64,000 nucleotides of DNA from the NCBI RefSeq assembly GCF_900129485.1, contig NZ_FQVW01000001.1, positions 372,001 to 436,000 of the forward strand, written 5' to 3'. Under the pieces are notes generated by a model. It had not been told where the DNA came from. It made no database searches and was given only the letters and a program-made list of their open reading frames with translations. Of this stretch, positions 54,801-63,113 are shown one piece after another; the first letter of the stretch is position 1, and each line of letters opens with the position of its first letter. The translations under genes and the position numbers were made by a program. The stretch comes from Ornithinibacillus halophilus. Its GTDB lineage: Bacteria > Bacillota > Bacilli > Bacillales > Amphibacillaceae.

Positions 54801-55430
54801 TTAATTTTTAGGCATTACAGAAACTTTATGTGTTGGAACATCTAGCACTCTCGAAATCGCCTCAACAACCCATTTCTTTACTGAAGCGTGATCAACTCCT
54901 TTAGCTACTACTAAAACCCCCCTCACTTCTGGTCGCTTTGTTTGAACTAATAATGGTGTTTCACCATCGCCCTGTCTAACTGTTACGGTTTGCGTTTCCT
55001 CTGTGTTATCTTCAATTTGTCTAGTTCCACCATTTCTATCATTTTCATCTGTGTATTGCTGTCCAATAATTAAGTTCTGTTCATAGACTTTTACACTTGT
55101 AGAATCTAGATTCACCATAACATCTACTTCAGAAACTCCATTTATCTTTTCTAGCATCGTTTTTAAATCTTGTTGATAGCTTTCTTCCAGCTCCCCCACA
55201 TCTGATGTACTTTTTGTATCATTAGTACTTGTCTGATTTGCAGTATTTTCAAGTTGCATTTGTTCTGGCGTCTTTTCTGACTCTCCTTGGGACGAGGAAG
55301 TAAACACATTTCCAACAATTAGTAATAATAAAGCAACTAACCCTATGACGATTAAATACGATAATTTTTTGGATGGAATTTTACTTACTGTATCGTTAGA
55401 TTGAAAGAACCTTTGTAGTTTTTTTATCAA
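54801..55430 (-). CDS. spoIIIAG: Stage III sporulation protein AG
   Basis: This 209-aa protein has a transmembrane segment near residues 24-43 (YLIVIGLVALLLLIVGNVF) and a C-terminal ring-forming domain (MLEKINGVSEVDVMVNL, RGVLVVAKGVDHASVK). The TTG at 55430 overlaps the spoIIIAF stop (TTGA) and has GGGAGGGAGGGG upstream, while the in-frame ATG at 55448 has no ribosome-binding site and lies inside spoIIIAF. SpoIIIAG forms large rings in the SpoIIIA-SpoIIQ channel. Confidence 0.93.
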   Translation of the reverse strand: MIKKLQRFFQSNDTVSKIPSKKLSYLIVIGLVALLLLIVGNVFTSSSQGESEKTPEQMQLENTANQTSTNDTKSTSDVGELEESYQQDLKTMLEKINGVSEVDVMVNLDSTSVKVYEQNLIIGQQYTDENDRNGGTRQIEDNTEETQTVTVRQGDGETPLLVQTKRPEVRGVLVVAKGVDHASVKKWVVEAISRVLDVPTHKVSVMPKN

Positions 55431-56047
55431 GATGCCCCTCCCTCCCATAAAATAGATAATTTCTTATCATGAAGATCCCAAATCTCTTGTAAAAATTCCT
55501 TTATTGATTCGGAATCTACATCCGAGTTATTCGCAAGTGGATCTTCTGTGTTAATTACTACATCATCAACAGCTTGTATTGTTCCCTCCCCTTCTTCAGA
55601 TTCTCGAATGGTTACAATGACTTCCTCCAAATTTTCAAAATCAAAGGCTTGTTCGATTTTAAAGCTAAAATTAATTGCTGTGATTTCTACTTTATGCTCC
55701 TCTTTTAAAGGAGTATTTGCTATATCTTTTAGTTGGACAGCCATCTGTTCTAAAATATATGCATTCTGTGATGATTCTATTTCACTTTTTTGCATTTCAA
55801 CTAAATTTTCTATATTTTTTGTATCATTAGTAGCAAAAATTTCATTAAAAGATCGGTCTAAAGTCTGTTCAATATTAAAATCAAATAAATAAAAGAATGG
55901 TTTTAAGAAAATTAGAATTAAGACTAATCCCACTACAAATTTAATGTATTTTTTCATAGAATTAGCCGGAACTAATAAATCAATAATTGTCGCTAGAATT
56001 ATAAAAATAATAATTTGGGTAACCCATTGTACAAGTAATTCCACCAT
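55427..56047 (-). CDS. spoIIIAF: Stage III sporulation protein AF
   Basis: This 206-aa protein has two N-terminal transmembrane helices (about 8-24 and 33-52, IKFVVGLVLILIFLKPFFYLF) and a soluble C-terminal ring-building-like domain. ATG 56047 lies 5 nt after AGGG. It follows spoIIIAE by 7 nt and overlaps spoIIIAG by 4 nt. Confidence 0.92.
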   Translation of the reverse strand: MVELLVQWVTQIIIFIILATIIDLLVPANSMKKYIKFVVGLVLILIFLKPFFYLFDFNIEQTLDRSFNEIFATNDTKNIENLVEMQKSEIESSQNAYILEQMAVQLKDIANTPLKEEHKVEITAINFSFKIEQAFDFENLEEVIVTIRESEEGEGTIQAVDDVVINTEDPLANNSDVDSESIKEFLQEIWDLHDKKLSILWEGGAS

Positions 56048-56054
56048 TATCACC

Positions 56055-57236
56055 CTATCTGAGTAGCAGCGTTATATTACTAGCTGTAACAATAATGACA
56101 ATAGCTAAAAAGAACATAAATGAAACAGCTAAAAGACACGCTAGCATATAAGCAATATATTTACTGATTGTATTTAAACTTGTAATAATTGGGCCGTCCC
56201 CAATAGGTTGTAAGATTGCAGCTGCAAGTTTGTAGATCAAAGCAATCGCAAAGATTTTTAATGCTGGAAATAAGGCAATGAATAACACAATGGCAACACC
56301 GACAATCCCAACCGCATTTTTTAATAATAAGGAGGCACTTAGAACGGTATCTGTAGCATCTGTTATTGTCCTCCCGACGACTGGAATAAAGTTTCCTGTA
56401 ATGAACTTAGTAGTCTTCATAGCAACTCCGTCTTGAACAGCACTAGCTGCTCCTTGTACAGACATGACTCCTAGAAAAATTGTTAGAAATATTCCCAGTG
56501 CTCCCATGCCAACTGATCGAAATAAATCAGCGAGCTGTGTTGCCTTATAATTTTCACTTAAACTACTTACAATCAATAGTAGTGCTGAAAGAAATAATAA
56601 GGGTAAAATAAACTTTGATACTAATACACCACTTAAATTAATTAAAAAGATAACAAAAGGACTAAAAAAAGAAACTGTTATAATATTTCCAAACGTAGCC
56701 ATTATTCCTAAGACAAGAGGAATTAAAGCGATCATAAAACTACTCATCATGTTAATGGCTTCCGTTGTATAGGAAACAGCTAAATAAAAGCTGTTTAATG
56801 CAATAAATATTAAAACAATATAAACAACAAAGTAGGCAATTTTACTAACTGTACTGTTTTCAAAGGCTGATTGCATCGTCTGTAAAAATACAGATAATAA
56901 GGTTAACAACAGTAACAAACCAAGTAATTTGCCATTCATGATAATCTCATGGAACAAGAACTTAACAGCACCTAATAATGTGTTCTTTATAGAAAACGAA
57001 TCTTGATTTTTCACAAACTCAACGATGCTTGTCCTTTCTAAATCCGGAATATAGCCACCATAGTCATTTACTAGGCTGTTCCAGAAGTGCTGCATACCAT
57101 CAAAAGATATTTCTTCCATCACTTTTTCATCAAAAGCTTTTATAGGTTCCTGGACTTTCTCTTCTGCAGTAATTGTCACTTGGAAAATGATGAGAAAGCT
57201 AACAGCAAGAAGGATAATTCGATTAAATTGTTTCAT
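56055..57236 (-). CDS. spoIIIAE: Stage III sporulation protein AE
   Basis: This 393-aa polytopic membrane protein has an N-terminal signal-like segment (MKQFNRIILLAVSFLIIFQV) and about seven further hydrophobic segments. The conserved FITGNFIPVVGRTITDATDTVL region in the middle is typical (seen as GNFIPVVGRTITDAT). I start it at ATG 57236 because B. subtilis SpoIIIAE begins the same way; GGGAG is 12 nt upstream. A TTG 9 nt earlier is possible. Part of the mother-cell channel complex. Confidence 0.92.
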   Translation of the reverse strand: MKQFNRIILLAVSFLIIFQVTITAEEKVQEPIKAFDEKVMEEISFDGMQHFWNSLVNDYGGYIPDLERTSIVEFVKNQDSFSIKNTLLGAVKFLFHEIIMNGKLLGLLLLLTLLSVFLQTMQSAFENSTVSKIAYFVVYIVLIFIALNSFYLAVSYTTEAINMMSSFMIALIPLVLGIMATFGNIITVSFFSPFVIFLINLSGVLVSKFILPLLFLSALLLIVSSLSENYKATQLADLFRSVGMGALGIFLTIFLGVMSVQGAASAVQDGVAMKTTKFITGNFIPVVGRTITDATDTVLSASLLLKNAVGIVGVAIVLFIALFPALKIFAIALIYKLAAAILQPIGDGPIITSLNTISKYIAYMLACLLAVSFMFFLAIVIIVTASNITLLLR

Positions 57237-57290
57237 ATATTCCAATAGCTCCCTTCTGCTATTTCTCTTCAAAATATATTCTGTAGTGTA

Positions 57291-57683
57291 TTAGGTCGAG
57301 GGTAAAAAATTAAAAATGGTTTCAATTACTGCTGTGATAATAGGAAGAGCTAAAAGTAAAATGAAAATCTTTCCAGCTAATTCAATTTTTGAAGCCACTG
57401 CTCCAAGTCCTGCATCCTTAGTGATGTTGGCTCCTAATTCTGTTATATAGGCAATACCGATGATTTTTAGAATCGTATCAATATACATTCCGTCAATGGA
57501 AGCTTTTTGACCTAAAGATTCAATCATTTGAATAATAGAACCAATTTGGTTAATAACCACAATAAAAATGGTGATTCCAGTTATTAAAACTATAAGAAAG
57601 GCAAAGGGACCTTTTAAATCCTTTAAAATAATATATAGGATGCTAGCGATGATTCCGATAATAACAATTTGAATAATATCCAT
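57291..57683 (-). CDS. spoIIIAD: Stage III sporulation protein AD
   Basis: The 130-aa membrane protein has about four hydrophobic helices and the conserved KIIGIAYITELGANITKDAG core (seen as AYITELGANI). Length fits the family. It lies 6 nt after spoIIIAC. With SpoIIIAC it resembles membrane components of secretion-type complexes in the SpoIIIA-Q channel. Confidence 0.94.
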   Translation of the reverse strand: MDIIQIVIIGIIASILYIILKDLKGPFAFLIVLITGITIFIVVINQIGSIIQMIESLGQKASIDGMYIDTILKIIGIAYITELGANITKDAGLGAVASKIELAGKIFILLLALPIITAVIETIFNFLPST

Positions 57684-57689
57684 ATACCA

Positions 57690-57896
57690 TTACCCTTGAA
57701 AAAGGAAGACAGACCTTATTTGTTGAAACAAATCAGATAGGCCATTAACGACAATAACTAGTACGATAATGAAACCTACTAATGTTGCAAATTGTGCATA
57801 TTCTTCTTTATCCATTTGTTTAAGAATGGTATGAATAAGTGCTACAATTATTCCTATTCCTGCTATTTGAAATAAAATCGATGCATCCGTAAGCAT
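57690..57896 (-). CDS. spoIIIAC: Stage III sporulation protein AC
   Basis: This 68-aa two-helix membrane protein has an N-terminal IAGIGIIVALIHTILKQM and a C-terminal LVGFIIVLVIVVNGLSDLF segment. It is of typical family length (about 66-68 aa) and lies between spoIIIAB and spoIIIAD. AAAGGGG precedes the ATG by several nucleotides. Confidence 0.94.
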   Translation of the reverse strand: MLTDASILFQIAGIGIIVALIHTILKQMDKEEYAQFATLVGFIIVLVIVVNGLSDLFQQIRSVFLFQG

Positions 57897-57914
57897 ATGT
57901 ATGCCCCTTTCCTT

Positions 57915-58427
57915 TTAAATAAGCAGTAGCACGATAAATATGCCACATAAAAATCCCAATGTTTTAGCCATATTACTATATTTATAATGATTATCAATCG
58001 CTTCTTGGAGTTCTCTTTCTAAGTGATGTAAGGTTAATTGAATATGTTTTTGTTGTTGGGTAAAGTCATGTTGACCGAGGGTTTGTCCGAATTGAATCAA
58101 TATCTCTTTTTCCGTTTGGTTAAGACTAGATTTGGAAATATATGAATCAACACTGTTCTTCCAGATTGATCCAAAGTCATTATTATTCGTCGTCATTTCT
58201 TCAGCAAGTTGTAAAAAGAACGATTTTGTCGGGTCTGGTATTTGGTTTGAGATTGTAAGAAATGCATCTCGTAATGGGAGTTGACTATAAAGGATTTCAG
58301 CCTCCAATATTTGTAGGGCATTTTTTAATTGCCTAATTTGTTTTGGACGACGTGTCAGTGACTGACTCCACTCAAACCCTACCCAAGTTGTTGTTAAAAT
58401 AAAAAGAATGGCTCCTATCCATTTCAT
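57915..58427 (-). CDS. spoIIIAB: Stage III sporulation protein AB
   Basis: The 170-aa protein has a short N-terminal membrane segment (about 4-16), a helical middle with LQILEAEILYSQLPLRDAF, typical of the family and of GspF-like proteins, and a C-terminal hydrophobic anchor (TLGFLCGIFIVLLLI). It overlaps spoIIIAA by 4 nt (ATGA). Confidence 0.93.
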   Translation of the reverse strand: MKWIGAILFILTTTWVGFEWSQSLTRRPKQIRQLKNALQILEAEILYSQLPLRDAFLTISNQIPDPTKSFFLQLAEEMTTNNNDFGSIWKNSVDSYISKSSLNQTEKEILIQFGQTLGQHDFTQQQKHIQLTLHHLERELQEAIDNHYKYSNMAKTLGFLCGIFIVLLLI

Positions 58428-59350
58428 TTGGCAAACATCCTCGTTCTATGAAAGATATTTTCTTCCTTTTCATTCAGTATTTTCTCAATTTTTCCTGGTG
58501 ATTTATCATTTTTGAGAATTACTATCCGTTTAAATATGTTTTGCGATAGTAGCTGTTGTAAAGATGGTCTCTTTTTAAGTTCCTCTAATGACTGACCATG
58601 AATTGTACAAAACACAATAACTCCTGCATTTATTGCTTCTAATAATGCTTGTACATCCTGTGCACTTCCAATTTCATCGACTACCATTATGTCAGGTGAC
58701 ATGGAGCGAATCATCATCATCATACCTTCTGCTTTGGGACAAGCATCCAATACATCTGTTCGTTTACCTAAATCATGCTGCGGAACACCTTTTAAACAAG
58801 CACCAATCTCTGATCGTTCATCAACTACTCCAACTTTTTTAGGTTCAATTCCTTTCCAACCGGAAGAAATAATTCTTGTACAATCACGGATTAAAGTCGT
58901 TTTACCAGTTTGTGGCGCACCAACAAACAATGTATTCAAATATTGTTTATCATATAAATATGGAATTATTGGTATAGCTGCCCCAATTTTTTGTTTAGCT
59001 ATTCTTATATTTAAAAAGGATATGTGTTGAATCGCTTTAACCGAGCCTTTTCTCGTATTTACTTTACCTGCTAGTCCAACTCGATGTCCTCCTTCTATAG
59101 TTATATAACCTTCTCGGAGTTCATCTTCTAATCGGTATAATGAAAATTCACTTAATTGATTTATGATGAACATCGCTTCTTTTGAGGTCGGCAATAATTG
59201 TTCAACCCATTCAATTTGATTGTCGAATATTAACTCAATTGGCTTTGAAATTCTAATCCGAATCTCTTGCAGCTTGTCCCATCTATTTAATATCGAAGAT
59301 TGGATAATATTACTCATTCTTCCTGGAAACAATCTCAATATTTCCTGCAT
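58424..59350 (-). CDS. spoIIIAA: Stage III sporulation protein AA (secretion-type ATPase)
   Basis: This 308-aa AAA/secretion-ATPase-like protein energises the SpoIIIA-SpoIIQ channel. Walker A is GAPQTGKTT near residue 144, Walker B is IMVVDEIG near 221, and VVDERSEIGAC and AEGMMMMIRSMSPD lie between them. It is the first gene of the eight-gene spoIIIA operon. AGAGGTGGGGG precedes the ATG, and a sigma-E-like promoter lies ~40-65 nt upstream. Confidence 0.95.
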   Translation of the reverse strand: MQEILRLFPGRMSNIIQSSILNRWDKLQEIRIRISKPIELIFDNQIEWVEQLLPTSKEAMFIINQLSEFSLYRLEDELREGYITIEGGHRVGLAGKVNTRKGSVKAIQHISFLNIRIAKQKIGAAIPIIPYLYDKQYLNTLFVGAPQTGKTTLIRDCTRIISSGWKGIEPKKVGVVDERSEIGACLKGVPQHDLGKRTDVLDACPKAEGMMMMIRSMSPDIMVVDEIGSAQDVQALLEAINAGVIVFCTIHGQSLEELKKRPSLQQLLSQNIFKRIVILKNDKSPGKIEKILNEKEENIFHRTRMFAK

Positions 59351-59389
59351 TTATGAGCCCCCACCTCTCTAGAAGTAGCTTTATAGTAA

Positions 59390-59417
59390 AATGTATGTTT
59401 ATCAACATAATTTATGA
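59390..59417 (-). promoter_or_regulatory. Probable sigma-E promoter of the spoIIIA operon
   Basis: On the minus strand CATACATT (59390-59397) matches the sigma-E -10 consensus CATACANT fully, and TCATAAA (59411-59417) matches the -35 KMATATT at 5 of 7 positions with a 13-nt spacer. spoIIIA is a known sigma-E operon in the mother cell. Confidence 0.7.
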
Positions 59418-59462
59418 CAACCTCCCATTACAAACTTTTCATATTAGCTTGTATTATTACAA

Positions 59463-59524
59463 GAAAAAAACCGAACCCATCATCGAATCAATAAATTGAA
59501 TTCGAATTAGAGTTCGGTTTTTTA
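59463..59524 (-). terminator. Rho-independent terminator of efp
   Basis: AAAAAACCGAAC and GTTCGGTTTTTT form the outer 12-bp stem and ATTCGAATTCAAT/ATTGATTCGAT an inner stem. T-runs follow on either side. It separates the pepP-efp unit from spoIIIA. Confidence 0.92.
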
Positions 59525-59559
59525 CAAGACAATAATATCTTTACTTTTATATAGCTCTA

Positions 59560-60120
59560 TTAATTAGCTCGAGAAACATATTTTCCATCAGATGTATTGA
59601 TTACTAACATATCACCTTGGTTAACGAAGAATGGTACTTGCACAACAAGTCCAGTATCTAGTGTTGCTGGTTTAGAACCACCACTTGCAGTATCTCCTTT
59701 AATACCAGGCTCAGTTTCTACTACCTCTAGTTCAACTGTATTCGGAAGGTCAACACCAAGGATTTCTCCTTCGTACGTAATAATAGAAACTTCCATATTT
59801 TCTTTAATAAATTTCAGCTCATATTCAATTTGGCTACTAGGGATTTCAATTTGCTCATACGAATTCGTATCCATAAATGCATGTGAATCACCTGAAGCAT
59901 ACAGATATTGCATTTTTTTATGTTCAATATGAGCCTTACTAACTTTTTCTCCGCCACGGAACGTTTTTTCAGAAATATTTCCATTTCTTAGGTTTCTTAA
60001 TTTTGAACGGACAAATGCTGCACCTTTCCCTGGTTTTACGTGTTGGAATTCGATTACCTGCCATATATCATTGTCTACTTGTATCGTTAATCCTGTTTTA
60101 AAATCATTTACTGAAATCAT
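59560..60120 (-). CDS. efp: Translation elongation factor P
   Basis: This 186-aa three-OB-fold protein relieves ribosome stalling at polyproline stretches. The modified residue would be K32 in PGKGAAFV; in B. subtilis EF-P carries 5-aminopentanol there. The C-terminal [14 protein letters not shown] and [11 protein letters not shown] are typical. It lies 41 nt after pepP, a common pairing in Firmicutes, and ends with a strong terminator. Confidence 0.97.
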   Translation of the reverse strand: MISVNDFKTGLTIQVDNDIWQVIEFQHVKPGKGAAFVRSKLRNLRNGNISEKTFRGGEKVSKAHIEHKKMQYLYASGDSHAFMDTNSYEQIEIPSSQIEYELKFIKENMEVSIITYEGEILGVDLPNTVELEVVETEPGIKGDTASGGSKPATLDTGLVVQVPFFVNQGDMLVINTSDGKYVSRAN

Positions 60121-60161
60121 CTTACTACCTCCTGTTTCATAACACTATGCTTTTATTATGC

Positions 60162-61223
60162 TTATAATTGAATTAAGTCTTTCGGTGATTTTGTCAAGCG
60201 TTCATTACCGTCTTCAGTAATGACAATATCATCTTCAATTCTACAACCACCAACGTTTGGAATATAAATTCCAGGTTCAACAGTTACAACCATTCCTGGT
60301 TTTAGAGTAGCGCTACTTCTAAATGATAATCCAGGTCCTTCATGAACTTCCATTCCTAATCCATGTCCTGTAGAATGTCCGAAATACTCCCCGTAACCTT
60401 TGGATTTAATATAATCTCTTGTAAGGTCATCTGCTTCTTTTCCAGTCATTCCTGGTTTAATTCCCTCAACCCCTAAAAGCTGAGCTTCTAATACCGTATT
60501 GTAAATATCTTTTAATTCATCACTAATTTCACCAACAGCAAACGTACGCGTGATATCGGAACAATACCCATTATATAATGCGCCATAATCTAACGTAACT
60601 AATTCCCCAGATTGTATCTCCTTCTCAGAAGCTACACCATGAGGCATCGCTGAACGATTACCAGATGCAACAATAATATCGAAGCTAGAAGATGTAGCCC
60701 CTTGTTTACGCATAAAGAATTCAAGTTCATTTGAAACATCGATTTCTTTAACTCCAGGCTTAATGTAATTTTGAATATGATAAAAAGCATCATCTGCAAT
60801 TTTGGCAGCCTGTTTCATAATTTCAAGTTCGTCTGCTGATTTAATTAAACGGATATTTTCAACAATATCACTTACTGGAACTAATTCCACTTCTAATGAT
60901 TTGTTGTATTGTTCGAAAAGCGCATATGTAGTATGATTCTTCTCAAAACCTAGTCGTTTAACATTTAGACGTTTAAGTTGATCACGAATCTCTAAATCCA
61001 TTAATTGTTTATGTTCGATAACCTCGAATCCTTTGGCTTGGTCTGTAGCTTGTTCAGTGTAACGAAAATCGGTTATAAAAAGCGATTCTTCCTTACTAAC
61101 AATAGCAGCCCCAGCTGTCCCAGTAAATCCTGTAACGTACCTTCTGTTTATTGGACTTGTAATTAAAATTGCATCTAAATTATGTTCACCCAATGCTGTT
61201 CTAAGTTTATTAATTCTCTCCAT
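60162..61223 (-). CDS. yqhT: Xaa-Pro aminopeptidase-like M24 peptidase (YqhT)
   Basis: This 353-aa M24B metallopeptidase has a creatinase-like N-terminal domain (1-125) and a pita-bread catalytic domain. Metal ligands are visible in VTLDYGALYNGYCSDITRTF (two Asp; seen as LDYGALYNG and SDITRTF), HSTGHGLGMEVHEGP (His), VTVEPGIYIP (Glu) and RIEDDIVI (Glu). It cleaves N-terminal X-Pro bonds. It lies upstream of efp. Confidence 0.94.
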   Translation of the reverse strand: MERINKLRTALGEHNLDAILITSPINRRYVTGFTGTAGAAIVSKEESLFITDFRYTEQATDQAKGFEVIEHKQLMDLEIRDQLKRLNVKRLGFEKNHTTYALFEQYNKSLEVELVPVSDIVENIRLIKSADELEIMKQAAKIADDAFYHIQNYIKPGVKEIDVSNELEFFMRKQGATSSSFDIIVASGNRSAMPHGVASEKEIQSGELVTLDYGALYNGYCSDITRTFAVGEISDELKDIYNTVLEAQLLGVEGIKPGMTGKEADDLTRDYIKSKGYGEYFGHSTGHGLGMEVHEGPGLSFRSSATLKPGMVVTVEPGIYIPNVGGCRIEDDIVITEDGNERLTKSPKDLIQL

Positions 61224-61300
61224 CTTCTCCCTTTCCCTTCTATATTTTTTTTGTAACGGTAAGTATTCTTAAATTCTGTAGAAATTTTCTACATTAGTGC

Positions 61301-61735
61301 TTACTTACTGATTGAAAATATTGCTTCAGCAGCTAAACGATAACTTAATAACCCAAATCCTACAATCTGTCCATAACAAACCGGAGCAATCAAAGATTGA
61401 TGACGAAAGGATTCCCGACTGTGGATATTGGAAATATGTACTTCTATTACAGGAACGGTTATTGATTTTATTGCGTCATGTAAGGCAACACTAGTATGCG
61501 TGTATGCAGCTGCATTTAAAATAATCCCCATATATTGACCTTCTGCTTCTTGGATGAGGTCAACCAATTCCCCTTCATGGTTTGTTTGTTTGCTGACAAG
61601 TTCACAATCATTTTTGGTCACTACATTCTCAACTTCTTGTTCCACATCGTCAAGGGTAAAACTACCATAAACATCCGGTTCCCGTTTTCCTAATAAATTT
61701 AGGTTTGGACCATTTAATAACAATAATCGCCTCAA
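61301..61735 (-). CDS. aroQ: 3-dehydroquinate dehydratase, type II
   Basis: This 144-aa enzyme makes 3-dehydroshikimate in the shikimate pathway. LLNGPNLNLLGKREP gives the flexible-loop region with the catalytic Tyr in DVYGS. ILNAAAYTHTSVALHDAI and EVHISNIHSRESFRH hold the catalytic His and substrate contacts. TTG 61735 has AAGGAG 9 nt upstream and aligns with family starts; the frame upstream of it is extension only. It precedes pepP-efp on the same strand. Confidence 0.94.
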   Translation of the reverse strand: MRRLLLLNGPNLNLLGKREPDVYGSFTLDDVEQEVENVVTKNDCELVSKQTNHEGELVDLIQEAEGQYMGIILNAAAYTHTSVALHDAIKSITVPVIEVHISNIHSRESFRHQSLIAPVCYGQIVGFGLLSYRLAAEAIFSISK

Positions 61736-61904
61736 ATCGAAAATCTCCTTCTTGTAGAGATAAAAGTGTAGAATCCAGCTCCACTTGCTCTTCACCTTTT
61801 TAATAAAATTTGGACGTTACTAGTTTACCATAAACACTAAGATTTGAATAATAAAGTGAATCTTCAATCAGTACTATATTCAACTATTCCATCTAGGAGA
61901 GAAT

Positions 61905-62435
61905 TTATTTTGCTTCCTCCTCTTCTTCTTGTTTGGCCTTATTTTCTTTTATCACGGTGTCATGATAGTCATAGGAAATGGAATATCCAATGAAAATACC
62001 ATAGAGAATAAACAAACAGATTGTCGTAACAATCGTGTTTCGATCCAACTCAGTCACATTAGGAATATTAGGAAACATAGGTTGAAAAACATAATACACG
62101 ATTGCCCAAAGAACTAATCCATATAATAAACCAACCAATATAGAACGATTCTTCTTTAGTAAAGCATAATATATTAATGCAACTAAAACAGAAAGACCAC
62201 CTATTATTAAAATAGAAACAACGTCACCTAACCAACCATCCGTCCATCCGGCTCGTACCCATGAACGAAGAACAAAGCTACTAGGAGATATTTCCGTGAA
62301 ATTAAACAAATGTAAAAACACTCCAAGAGAAGACCAAAAAAGCCCCCCTATAAAGCCGGTTAATAAGGATCTCCCTAATAACGTCATTGATTCTTCTTGT
62401 TTATTCTGTTCTAATTCTTTTCTTTTCCCACTCAT
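61905..62435 (-). CDS. yqhR: YqhR family membrane protein
   Basis: This 176-aa protein has a charged N-terminus (KRKELEQNKQEES), about four transmembrane helices (20-42, 67-92, 97-117, 133-155) and an acidic tail (ENKAKQEEEEEAK). It matches B. subtilis YqhR in size and place. ATG 62435 follows GGAGG by 8 nt. Function unknown. Confidence 0.85.
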   Translation of the reverse strand: MSGKRKELEQNKQEESMTLLGRSLLTGFIGGLFWSSLGVFLHLFNFTEISPSSFVLRSWVRAGWTDGWLGDVVSILIIGGLSVLVALIYYALLKKNRSILVGLLYGLVLWAIVYYVFQPMFPNIPNVTELDRNTIVTTICLFILYGIFIGYSISYDYHDTVIKENKAKQEEEEEAK

Positions 62436-62711
62436 TCTTGTAACCTCCATAGAAATACTATTCTTATCTTTTATATAAATTGGTGATAACATACATACTT
62501 TTTCTTGAAATCAAGCTAAGTCTTTTTTTTAATTTATCTTTATATTTAGATGAAACTTTTGTAAAATGATTATAAAGATAAATGTTATTGTTTTGATAAG
62601 ATTTTTGTGTAAAAGATAAATAGACTGGAATAATATTACTAAGAAAGGTTAGAATGATTAATATAATAGGAACGTTGTTACATACATATTTTTAGAAGGG
62701 AAGCGATTCTT

Positions 62712-63098
62712 ATGGGACGCAATGCATTTACATTGATTGTTTATGCCATGATCGGGCTTGCTGTTGTTGGACTACTTTTTAGCTTATTAAATGATGCTGC
62801 AGGCTTTTTTGGTAATATGCTAATTTCTTTAGGTATTGGGTTAGCTATATGCGCCGTAGTCTATTTATTGTTCTTTAGAAATCGCACTACTACTTCTTCT
62901 GACACAAGAAAATATAAACAAGCTGTCAAGCAATCTAAGGCTAAATATAAACAAAACTACCAAAATGCTTCAACGAGTACCGTAAACCAGCAACGTAAAC
63001 AAACAAATCCATTGAAAAAGAAAAGTCATAAGCGCCCTAGACATTTACGGGTCATTGATGGAAATAAATCAAAAAGAAAAAAGCGAGTCTCTAACTAA
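62712..63098 (+). CDS. yqhP: SA1362-family protein YqhP
   Basis: This 128-aa protein has two transmembrane helices (about 5-27 and 32-53) and a long, very basic and Gln/Asn/Ser-rich C-terminal tail (KQAVKQSKAKYKQNYQ, RKQTNPLKKKSHKRPR). It matches SA1362-family proteins, including B. subtilis YqhP. AGAAGGGAAG precedes the ATG. It is divergent from yqhR and convergent with yqhO. Its stop codon lies within the terminator hairpin. Function unknown. Confidence 0.85.
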   Translation: MGRNAFTLIVYAMIGLAVVGLLFSLLNDAAGFFGNMLISLGIGLAICAVVYLLFFRNRTTTSSDTRKYKQAVKQSKAKYKQNYQNASTSTVNQQRKQTNPLKKKSHKRPRHLRVIDGNKSKRKKRVSN

Positions 63099-63113
63099 GA
63101 CTCGCTTTTCTTA
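63079..63113. terminator. Bidirectional terminator between yqhP and yqhO
   Basis: AAAAGCGAGTCT(CTAACTA)AGACTCGCTTTT is a perfect 10-12 bp stem with A and T tracts. The loop carries the yqhP TAA stop. Confidence 0.93.
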
